Assembly (NCBI GenBank): GCA_947650365.1
Contig: OX393551.1
Coordinates: 8,221,041-8,285,040 of the forward strand
From: Chamaelirium japonicum
Taxonomy: Eukaryota > Streptophyta > Magnoliopsida > Liliales > Melanthiaceae
Reading direction: 5' to 3'
Length of the DNA: 64,000 nt
The translations under genes and the position numbers were made by a program. Every line of letters begins with the position of its first letter. Position 1 is the first letter of the stretch. Below are positions 47,909-59,900 of the stretch, piece by piece. Under the pieces are notes generated by a model that worked only from the letters and a program-made list of their open reading frames with translations, searched no databases and was not told the origin of the DNA.

Positions 47909-50900
47909 GCCGGCCCTGGAGGTTTCTGGCCGGCCCTGGTCAAACCTGGTCGGCCCTGGCAAAAAAAAAAAAAAAAAATCAAAGATTGACTTTTTTCGCT
48001 TTTCGCTTGAAACGTCAATCCTTGAGGGGGCAATTTGTAGACATTGAAATATTGCCTAAAGCTAGAGAATCAGAAATTTGGCTAAGTCTGGAAGACTTTA
48101 TTTCCCTGATGATCAGGGAAATTTTGCTTCCTTACATTCTGAAATTTGGCTAAGTCTGGAAGACTTTATTTCCCTGATGACCAGGGAAATTTTGCTTTCT
48201 TATACTTCATTTCCCTGATGACCAGGGAAATTTTTCTCTGCACTCAGAAATTTGGCTAAGTCTGGAAGACTTTATTTCCCTGATGACCAGGGAAATTTTG
48301 CTTTACACTCAAAAATTTGGCTAAGTCTGGAAGACTTTATTTCCCTGATGACCAGGGAAATTTTTACTTCCTTACACTTTATTTCCCTGATGACCAGGGA
48401 AATTTTTCTCTATACTCAGAAATTTGGCTAAGTCTGGAAGACTTTATTTCCCTGATGACCAGGGAAATTTTGCTTCCTTATACTTTATTTCCCTGATGAC
48501 CAGGGAAATTTTTCTCTACACTCAGAAATTTGACTAAGTCTGGAAGACTTTATTTCCCTGATGACCAAGGAAATTTTGTTTTACACTCAAAAATTTGGCT
48601 AAGTCTGGAAGACTTTATTTCCCTGATGACCAGGGAAATTTTTGTTTCCTTACACTTTATTTCCCTAATGACTAGGGAAATTTTTGTCTACACTCAGAAA
48701 TTTGGCTAAGTCTGGAAGACTTTATTTCCCCGATGACCAGGGAAATTTTGCTTTACACTCAAAATTTGGCTAAGTCTGGAAGACTTTATTTCCCTGATGA
48801 CCAGGGAAATTTTTGTTTCCTTACACTTTATTTCCCTGATGACCAGGGAAATTTTTGCCTACACTCAGAAATTTGGCTAAGTCTGGAAGACTTTATTTCC
48901 CCGATGACCAGGGAAATTTTGCTTTACACTCAAAATTTGGCTAAGTCTGGAAGACTTTATTTCCCTGATGACCAGGGAAATTTTTGTTTCCTTACACTTT
49001 ATTTCCCTGATGACCAGGGAAATTTTTGCCTACACTCAGAAATTTGGCTAAGTCTGGAAGACTTTATTTCCCTGATGACCAGGGAAATTTTGCTTCCTTA
49101 TACTTTATTTCCTTGATGACAAAGGAAATTTTTCTTGCTTCCTTACGCTCTGAAATTTGACCAAGTCTGAGAGTAAGGAAAGTACTATATCCCTATCGTC
49201 CAAAGACTATATCTAAGTCAATAGAATGATACTTAGAGATGAGCATCCTTCGACAAGCCGATATACAAGGCCGAAGAATAATCAAGCTTAAGCTCCTACA
49301 AGTAAGCTTACGCTAGATTTTGACAAACTCATTGAACCTACCAAGTCAGAAAGGACCGGATCAAGAGTTAACTTGGTTAAAATCTAAGTCGCAGTAAGTC
49401 GATTCGGATTTAAGACCCGAACCACAAGTCGTTTTAATCAGACTGGTTCACTCAAACTCAAAAGGATTAAGCTACCAGTGGAAGTTACAAAACCACTCGA
49501 ATATGATCCTAACCATAAAGGAAGTTATATAAACCACCTGGAAGTTTCTCTAACCATCCAAGGGAAGTTATAAAAACCACCAGGAGGTTGCTTCAACCAC
49601 CCGAAGTAGTTATTCTCTACAATAACTACTTCGACCCTTATAAAAGGAGGGACAAGAAGAGAAGAAGGGATCTTTGGCCATAGCAACAAGATCCTACAAA
49701 GCTCCCGATTGAAGATACTTCAAAGCTCCAAGAAATCCCGGAGAAGAAGGATCGAAGATCGAAGCAAACCAAAGAAAATCGAAGACCGAAGATCGAAGAT
49801 GGAAAATTGAAGATTCAAGTCCAAAGCAAGTCGAAGAACAAGCGAAGAACAAGTGAAGATTCTAGGAGAAAAAGAGTAAAGCAAAGCCCCTAGCCGATCA
49901 CGCGCAAAGCCCGAAAGGATCAAGCACCGCAACGCTCTTCTCTTTTCATTTTCTCACTTGTTGTAATCTTTGTACTTCGAAATCGAGTATCAAAGGATCA
50001 AAGACGGATTTCCCCGCAATCTCCTGATATACATTTTGTACTCCGCTCCCTCGAAGCGAGTCTTTGAAATTTGTACTTGAGTGAAAAATCAAATATTTGC
50101 TCATACACAATTATTACATAACGAAGTAAAACTTTAGTTACGTGATAATATAAACTAATGGACATTTTTGGAGAGCAATCTATTGGGTATTTTAGAAAAA
50201 AGTTCAAGCATGACCAATCTCATGAAAGACTAACTGACTAAGTGGATACAGGTAAAGATGAGTCATATTTAATGCTATAAAAATGATTAAGAAATAAAAC
50301 CATAGCAGAAAATAGATACGATCCTACTTTGAGTCCATTTTTGGTCTGGTTCGGCCGAATGGGCCCAAAGAATCTGCCAATCTGGTCAAATTGGGCCAGA
50401 GACAGCTTACATTTGGTTCCGGGGGTAGATTCGGTTAAGTCATGCCCAAATCGGAACCGTTTCAGCCGATTCGGTTCAGACTTTGCGGGATCCTCAAAAC
50501 ATGTGTAGTGTAATATAGTGTGTATACCATGCAATAGATGAAAGTTCCTCAACTACATTAGATTGATATCTGCTGCCGGTATTTTTTTTAAGCCTCAAAT
50601 TCTGAGATTTTCTTTGACCTTGGTATATCCAGATTGAATGCCCATTCACCTTTTAAGTCTAAAAGAAACTGGTATAAGTTAGGCCTTCAGCTCGCAAGCA
50701 CAACAAAAGACCAAATGGAACTATATCAAGTCAAGTTGCAACTCAACCAACTCGATTTCCATACAGTTTTTCACCTTACAGCAATGTTACATGAGTACAA
50801 ACAATTATGCATTTCTTGCAACCCAAGCAGTCTTAAACAACAAGTATAACAAAACCATGAGAAGAACAAAAAAGGGGAGAAAACTAATGAAGGCATCATA

Positions 50901-53900
50901 TCATAACTAAGAAGCTACAGTTTCTCCTAGCAAGCACTGGTATGCTAATTTAAGTTCAAGAAATAGTCAACAAAGATTACATCTTTGAAAATAATTGTTT
51001 ACAGGGAATTCAATCTCACCTCGATGTACAAGTATTGCATCAACAACCTTGGTGTACTCATTTAACAGGGATTCCTTATACGTAATTTTTTAATGAATTA
51101 GGAGTTAAGACATCATACCAAGAGCACAATCAAACCTATTCAAATACTTAGAACTACACAAATATGAGTCAGCAAAAAATATTTGTGAGCTCCAATGTTA
51201 AGATGCATGGTGGATAATGTTTCCGAAGCCAACAAGGTTTAAAGAGACATATCCATACACTATAAATGAAACATATTTTTGCTGTTAATAATTACACTAC
51301 AGCATCAATCACACAAGTTTCTGCATTTCCCTCTCTAATTAATAGTCACAAAACAGTAAAAAGATAGATCAGTGTTTTTGCATTCAAATCGTTACAATCT
51401 GAATTAGTTTATGACTTTGTTGACTGAAACTATGCAGTTCTTCAGTTCCCTTTAAAATTTCGTTATGCAAAGCAAATACAATAATTGTGCCAATGAGATG
51501 AACTACGTGATCAACCCAATTTCCGAATGACAATGACAAAGATAAGAATACCAAATTCCTTACCATGTATTCAAAGATGAAGAAAAGCTCATTGTTTTCT
51601 CTGACAATATCCTTCAACTTAACAATATTGGTATGATTCAATTTACGAAGAGACTGCAAAAGAAACAAAAGAAACTTTCTTATAGGTGACAATGCAGGAG
51701 AAATTCATGATTGATTCTGCAGTCAGAAAGAAAAGAGAAAAAAAATGATCAAGTTTTTTTTGAGAAAAAAAATGATCAAGTTGTCCATCAAGTATCAATG
51801 GAGTAATGAAAAGACATACCTTGACCTCTCGTAGATTCATGCAGTCTTCCCAAAAGTAAAATTTTCTCTTCATTTTCTTGACAGCAACCTGAAATCAGTA
51901 CACAGATCATGTCATCAAGCTCCTTTACCACCAAAAAGCAAAAGTCCACCAAATATTTGTATATACGTCAAATACCTACATAACTGGGTGTGACAGTCTC
52001 ATAATAGCAAAAAGTCAAGTTCAATAGCAGAAATAATGTAAAAACTAAAACCAAAAAAATGTCTACAAAAGCTGTGCATAATAAACAGTTAACCACAATT
52101 ATATATTGTGAATAGGTACATAGTCAACATCATCATGGATATTCAATGATGCACTCAAGAACAAGGTACGGGCCTATCGAAAAGATGGTTTAACTTTAAA
52201 AATAAAGTGTGCTGCATTTTGGAGTTGACACGTTGATTCTTGATAAGTGTTTTGGGACCACATAAACTGATTTGAAGTATTGTTACTCGTCTTTGGTAAA
52301 GGACATGTTAGGTGATAAGCAAGCAAAATATTGTTTTGGTCAAAATAAATAAGAAAGAGCTGAATTATTAAAGAAGGATGCCCATATAAAAAGATCAAAA
52401 ATATCATTTTGATGCCATCATGTATAAAATGGAATATTAAACAGAAAAAATATAAATTATTTTTACTTCCATTCCTAGCCTTCATTATCCACATGTCACT
52501 TCTGCCCAAAATTCAAAAACTCAGTAATGCCCCATATCAGCCGATTAAAAACTGATACGACTCGGCATCATCTGATACCACTTGGCAAGAAAAGGGAAGA
52601 AGGCATACATATATAGGGGCTTGGGCTTCCTAAGTACTATTGCTATACAACATGTACAACAAATGAGCATAGCACATTTGCAACAAGGCAACAAAGTTCT
52701 TACTGGTTGTTGATTCAACTCGGGCGTAAAGGGTCTAACTTGACCGATATTTCAGATTGATTGTGGTCTATCGAAAACTGAGTTGTATCTATCCTTGTAT
52801 CAATTGCGGTCAGGAATATCGATATCGATTCTGTATCGATTGCGGTCTATAGAAGAACGATACGAATAGGTCGATACAACTCAGTACGACCAAGTTTCTG
52901 GAGCATGTTTATGTCTAATGTTTCACTCCTTTACTTTCCCCTATGCAAAAGGTGCAAGATTGCAAAAATGACCATGGTATGGAAGCTCTTGGTCAGTACC
53001 TTTGACTAAGGCCTTGTTTTTCGTTTGTTCGCTTGATTTTTTACTCTTGGCCAAGGTTCGAAATTTCCATTTCGGTCAATATTTCGACCTCCTGGAAAAT
53101 GGAAATATTTCGTGGAAATATTTCGACAGTGTGGAAATATTGTGATTTGATGGAAATGGTGGAAATATTGATTTTTTAATGGAATTTTTGAATGAAACTC
53201 TGGATAATCATAAACTAAGTATAGATACACGTTTTAGAACACTTAGATAATATTTATACCCTATCTACGGGTGTAGAGCATCACAAAGTATGTATTTTGC
53301 ATTTGAGTCTGTGAGTCTTGTGCAGTCTTGTTTGAACCTGTTTTGATCTATGTTTTTTAAATGGTTTTTAATCTTTTTTGTGGAGAAAAATATTTCCAAA
53401 ATAAAGATTAGTTGATTGTTAAATTAATGCTTCAAACGATTTTGAAAATGGACTTAAAACAAGAAAGTTGTGCAAGTTTGAAATCGTACAAAAATTATGC
53501 TGAAATGCAACACTGTTTTTTTACTAAGTCTGAAAAAATGAGTTTTTATAAAGAAAAGTTTTTATACATTCAAAATTTTCTTTGACGGACCATGGTTTTC
53601 TAGATGTACTTGTAGTTCTACATCTTGTGGAATTTTTTGAGCTAAAAATGAGTTGATTTAACCACTTTTCTCAACATACAAATTTTATGAAAAACCGAAA
53701 AAACTGTTTTCTCCTACTAAAACTGAAAACCTACTTTTTGATTCACTTGGTTTTTGATTTTTTTGATATTTTTATTGAAATCAAATGGGGGGGTATTTGC
53801 TTATTTACATATAATAACTTAAAGTAAATGGAGAAAATAAAAATTAAGTAAGACGACATTTACTTAAATGTTATTATATGTAAATAAGCTGCTGAAACCG

Positions 53901-56900
53901 AAACCCCCAGTCTCCTTTTATAACCAGTCAGTCCCAATATTTCGGTGCCAAAATCCCGAAATTTCCCGAAATATCTCGAAATTTCCCGAAATATCTCGAA
54001 ATTTCCACGAAATATCGCGATATTTCGTGCCGGCAAATATATCGTGCGAAATATCGCGATATATCGCGATATTATCGTGATTTCTATTTCGTTTGATATC
54101 GCAGTAGACATTTCGTGTCGAGGTCTGGGAAAACCGAAATATTTCGCGATATTTCGAGATTTTGTACCTTGCTCTTGGCCTTAATGTTGTATTTGGTTAT
54201 AGAGAACATTTAACACAAAAGGAAAGAATGGGAGAGATTTATTTCCCATGGTTTGGTTTTGCAAAAAAAAAAGAAATAAAAGGAAAAAAATGGGAGATCA
54301 TATTAGGCATTACTTTCTTCCATATTCTAAAATATCTATTATCATAAGTGGTGTGAAATATATTAGACAGAAGAATAGATAGATTCTAATTTTCCAAGTA
54401 CACGATGCTTCATAATTTTACGAGTCCATCACAAACACCACCTGTTCCAATGTCATTGTTGTCACTTGCCACCGCAGCTATAGATCATTGTCATTGTCAA
54501 TATGACCACTTCAACCACCAGTCTTTGTCACCATCTCTTCTCCAACATGCCCCATCTTCATTACATCCACCATCAACAACACTAACACAATTCTATATTA
54601 TTTCCTCTCATTAAGCAACAACCAAATATTCTACATTTTGGTTTTTGTTTCTCTAGATATTTTCTCCATGAAGATTTTCTCTTTCTCCTATTTGAGCAAC
54701 CTAGCTTGAAACTTCCTCCATAGGTCATTTTCAACATTCAACCTAATCTCATTTCATTCATCAACATGGTATTGATCATTAACATGCGTATAATTGTATG
54801 TATGAATATGGTAACCTTCCTTCACTTGAGTTCTTTGGTAGTGCGAGTTTACTTAATGAAATATCCTTTACTTTCTAATGACTTGATTAGTTTCAAAAGA
54901 AATTTACTAAGAGTTCAAAACTTACATAATATGTTCGCACATGGTACAACATTGCCAACATGTTCATCTTAATGGACATTAAGTGTTTGTTTCATTAATT
55001 TGTAAGATGTGGTACCTTTAAGAGTATGTAAGGTGTGTGGTCCTATTTAGAAGCATATGTGCAGTGTTATACTTCGATAGCTAATGACCATGGGGCATCA
55101 GAAAAAAGAAAAAAAACTTAAGATTTTTGTATTAAAACAAATGGCAAATTACACTTTGGTCCCGTATAGTTTGGGTGTTGTAACACTCATGCCTCTATAG
55201 TTTTTTTTGTTACACCAACACCCCCAATAGTTTTTAAAACCACCAATCGTTAGCTTGCTTCTGTTAGTCTGGACAAAAATCAAAGGAAATCGACCATGTG
55301 CCTGTCACGTGATAGGGAAAGGAATAAAAGTTGGCAAAAATGCCCTTTAGTGTTCCTTTTAACCCTTGGTCAAGTTGTCCTTCTGATCGGTATGGTATAA
55401 ACGGAGGTATTGCTATTGTTAAGCAGTGGGCGTTGTGATGAGGGTAGTGTTGTGGGTTGAAAGTGGGGAGTTGAAGAGAATGGTGCAGGTGGTGAGTTTG
55501 ATGATGATGTTGTGCGAATGAAGGTGGTGGTGCGAAGTGGTGGCTCAGGTGGTTTGTGCCAAAGTGGGGAGGTTGTGAAGTGGAGATGGTGGTGATGTTG
55601 CGAGTGAGAAGCAAGTGGAGAGGGTGATGATTAGTTTTGAAGGAGATGGGGTGCAGAGGTGATTGAAGATGAGGTGATGATGGTGTTAGGGGTGTTGTGA
55701 TGATGGGTTGATAGTGTTGGTTGAGTGAAGATGGGAGGTTGAAGGTGTGGGGTGATGGTAGGATGTGGAGGTGGTGACAATGGTGGTGGTGCGAAGGTGG
55801 TTTGGTGGGTTGGTGAGGTTGATTTGGTTAGTACATGTGGTGTCCGGAGTGAGAGAAGGTGGTGGGTGATAGGCTAGGAAGCACCGACACTTGTTTGAAG
55901 GCCCCGTGTCCGTGTCCGACACGTGTCGGACACGGACACGTTCCGGACACGTTCGGACACGTGTCGGGTCGAGAAAAAAAAAAAAAACCACTGCTGCGGG
56001 CTCGGACACGTTCTGGACACGTGCCGGACACGTTCCGGCCCGGAACTGACCGACCCGACCCGACCCGACTGTGATTTAAAAGACCCCGACGAGCGATAGG
56101 TTTTCTCCGCTCTGCTGAGGCTTCGGGCGATCGGCTGCTTAGGGTTCGGGGCGATCGGCTGTGACGACGGCCTCCGGCGCTCTTCCGACGCTCCTCCGGT
56201 GAGTCCTCCCTCCTCTCAGTCCCCTCCTCCTCTCAGTCCCCTCCTCCTCTCAGTCCCTCCTCTCGATCCTCCTCCGGTGAGTCCTCCTCTCAGTCCCCTC
56301 CTCCCTCAGTCCCCTCCCTCAGTCCCCTCCTCTCAGTCCTCCTCTCAGTCCCCTCCCTCAGTCCCCTCCTCTCAGTCCTCCTCTCAATCCCCTCCCTCAG
56401 TCCTCTCAGTCCCCTCCCTCAGTTGATGGATGATGATCTATGAGTGTTCTATTTGTTTTGTTTTGTGTTTTGAAAAGCTGAAACCCTGAAGCTATGCACT
56501 TGAATCCTTGATGATGTTATTGTTGTTCACTTGTTTGTTCCTTGTTGGAGACTTTTAAATTAACGTTTAGCTTTATTTTGGATTATGAATCATAATATTA
56601 GACATATTAGTTTCATTATATTATATATATATAATATTAATTCAGCGTGTCCGTGTCCTAATTTTTTTAAAAATGACGTGTCTGCGTGTCTGTGTCGTGT
56701 CGTGTCCGTGTCCCGTGTCCATGTCCGTGCTTCTTAGGTGATAGGTGATGCATGTGGTGAGGTGGTTGTTGTGAAGGTGGAGATGAGGATGTTGGTGAGG
56801 TGGTTGCTGTGAAGGTGGAGATGAGGATGGTAGGTTGGTGAGGCCGTGAGGGTGATTTGGTTGGCCGAGGTGGTGGCCAACTAGGAAGCACAGATACTCA

Positions 56901-59900
56901 TACGGACCCCGAGTATCCGTATCCGACACGAACATGGCCCAGATACAACCGGATACGACATGAATACGAATGGATACAACTTGGGTTTAAATTGACTGCC
57001 GGGTCGGGCTGGATTTATTAAAATCCAAATCAAATACAATTAAACCCAACTACCCTTGTCGCGTAGGTTTTAAAGAGTAATAATGGGACCGAAGTCACCG
57101 AACTCTTGGGGAGGAAACCCTAGAGAGATGGCGGGCAACCAATGCTCTCTCTCCAATCCGTCTCTCCACGGAATCTCAAGCCGTTGTTTCCCCGCCACGG
57201 GTCACTTTCCAATGGACGCCATCCCGCGCCGATGTCTTCCTCGAGCCTAAGGTGTCATCTCGAGCCGTCGTCTTCCCCGAGCCACAGTTGGGTCTCACGC
57301 CAGTGCCGAAATTGGACGCTCGACCGCCACCGGTTAGAGAAAATTGGGCTTTTGTACTAATTTTATGGTTCAAAGGTATGGGACCAAAACCCCCTCTTGA
57401 TTAAATGTTTCGACTACAAATTTCTTCGCATTTTTTTGAATCGATTTCAGAATCACGTAGCAAAACCCATAGATTTTATATAGATCGAGGATTGCAGAGG
57501 ACTCCTCCAATTGCGGAGTCTATTGGAGAAGTAGAGTTCAAATCTCATATAATCGGTCGTCAGGCGCCCCGTCTGAGCTTGACTTACATCATAGCCGCAC
57601 CATAGTAGGCTACCTAACAAGTGAATCGCACTCCAGAAGACCGCACAATAACCATGCGGTTGTGATGCCCACCAGGGCGATGCAGGGCAGACCGACTGAA
57701 AGAGATTTGAACACCAACCAGTAGATCCACATAAGTGTACCAAGGTGGCCTTGACATCATATTGGCACCCATGTTTTCCTTCTCGTATGGAGGTTATAAA
57801 TAAATGATGACTTCTTCGAGATCAGGAGGCCATTATTATTATTATTATTATTATATATTAAAAAATTACCGTATCTGTATCCTAGTTTTTCAAGATTTGT
57901 CGTGTCCCGTATCCGTATCTGTGTCCGAGTCCGTGCTTCATAGGTGACCAGAGTGGGATAAAGTGGTGGAGATGGTGGGTGATAAGTGATGCATGTGGTG
58001 AGGTAGTTGTTGTGAAGGTGGAAGTGAGGAGGACGGTGTGGTGATGATGGGTTGGTGATGGTAGTTTGGTTGACCGAGTGGGGGGGCAAAAGTGAGAGAC
58101 AGTGATGAAGGTGGTGGGTGATGCATGTGGAGAGGTGGATGCTGTGAAGGTAGAGGTGAGGTGGTGGTGGGTTGGTGAGGGTGGTTTGGTTGGCCAAGGT
58201 GGTGGCCATAGTGGGAGAAGGTGAGGAGGTGGTGGGTCATAGATGATGCATATGGTGAGCTAGTTGTTGTGAACATGGTTGTTAGTATCTTACGATACAC
58301 GATACAATATGTACAATACGACATGATAGAGGAGAAAAACGATACGATATGGGTGTGTGTAACGTCTTTCACCGTATCAATCATATGATACATGACACAA
58401 TATATACGATACATGATACGATATGTACGATACAGTAAAAGTGAGGGCTTTGGTTTGTTTTGAAACTTCTAAAATAATTTTTGACTAATTTTTTTCTCTT
58501 AAGTTCCGAAAGAAAGATACACTTCTGTTTGAGTGGAACACCCTTACCCATGAATTTTACAATTAAACTGCATATCTTCTTGATGAGAACAAGTAAACTA
58601 ATATAAACACTACTATGGTGCTTCGAAAACTAATATAAACCTTGAAGGTATAAATGGCATGGTAAAGTGCCCAATAAAAAAGGCCTGTACAACCAAACAT
58701 CTAATATAAAATAGGGACAATAAGACATATTAGATTATTTCAAGTCTACGGACAATAAAAACATGGATGAGAATATTTAAAGACTAGGGACAATAAAAAC
58801 ATAGATGACATTATTTCAAGACATAATTAACCATTGTGAGCCGGATCAAGTTTCTAAACTGCAGTTTTCATAAGCTTACAGAGATGTATTCACCATTGTT
58901 AACCTACAATATTAAACTAAGTACAAAAATAAAAAATTCAGATGATGATGGGATTCCCGAAGGCTTCATCTTGTAAATTGTGTATGCCCAGAAAAAGATC
59001 CGGGTCGTCTTTATTGCGAGCACACGAAGATTACAGATGCCGGGACTCGGGGGCTCGGGGGTGGCGAGTCCGGGTGCGGCGAATATTTAATCAAGAGATT
59101 GTGGGAGAGATCCTCTAGAGGGTCCCTTTGATCCGCGTCTCCACGTGGTATTCGTGCGAGAGCTCTGAAGGGGTTGCCCAGGACAAAGGTCTTTACAGGG
59201 TGAGGGTTTCTTGAGAGGCTAAGGAATATCGGTCATTGATTTTGTCCCGTCCGTGCTTCGTGCCTTCTCGGCTAGGGAGGTTTTGGGCTTCGTTCCTCGG
59301 TCTACGTGTCTTCCTCGATCCTTGCTAGACCTCGGCGTCCTTGATCGTCGGTTCGCGGCGTCGATCGTGCTTTTGGCATTGGTTTTGGCTTTGGCTTTCG
59401 GCTTTGGAGTTGCTTTGGCGTGGCTCTGGCTTTTGCTTTGCTTTGGCGCTTGCGCTTGAACGTAGGCGGGTAGAGGCTTGCGATGCTTTAGTTCTTCCGG
59501 ACTTCGCGTCATATCGGCTAGAACGTGCGGTGCTTTGCTCGTGACCGTCGTAGTTGCTTGGCTTTGGCACGGGCTTTACCGGTGCGTTTGCTTTGGCTTC
59601 TTGCGTTGGCTTTGGCTTTAGCTTTGACTCAATCTTCTTCTCGAACGGCGATGGCTACTTCTTCAAGGCTTCTTTATTCTTCTGGCTTCCTCGACAGTTG
59701 TGGCGTCGGCTTGGTTTCTCTTCTTCTCTGAGCTTCTTTGGCATGATCGGAGTTGAAGGTTTCTTTTGAAGACAGCGGGGGTAGCACCAATCTTCGTGCG
59801 ACGGTTGTAGCGTCGGCTTTTGTTGATGAAGACGGCGCGGGTAGCACCGATCTCCGTGCGACGGTTGTAGCGTCGGCTTTTGTTGATGAAGACGGCAGGG

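Larger units (their letters stand above)
33514..50112 (+). mobile_element. Complete Ty3/gypsy Tat-like LTR retrotransposon with target duplications
   Basis: The element proper is 33519-50107 (16,589 bp), bounded by TG...CA LTRs of exactly 2072 bp (33519-35590 and 48036-50107) and by 5-bp duplications CAATT (33514-33518, 50108-50112). Order: LTR, primer site, gag-PR-RT-RH-second RH-IN in one frame, a 4.6-kb 3' region with an antisense spliced gene, purine tract, LTR. A second RNase H and an extra antisense ORF are marks of the Tat lineage. I saw four LTR differences, about 0.19 percent, so it inserted very recently. It lies in MHK intron 4 with pol antisense to MHK. Confidence 0.95.
55386..58262. 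repeat. Degenerate ggtggtgatg minisatellite block hosting two elements
   Basis: Variants of gatgcatgtggtgaggtggt, tgttgtgaaggtggagatga and ttggttggccgaggtggtgg recur many times between 55386 and 58262. Two CTAGGAAGC elements are inserted in this array. Proline/histidine/threonine-rich frames on minus are by-products of the repeat. Confidence 0.8.

Noticed and set aside
55264-58414. His/Pro/Thr-rich frames on minus
   Set aside because: They are translations of a degenerate ggtggtgatg minisatellite.
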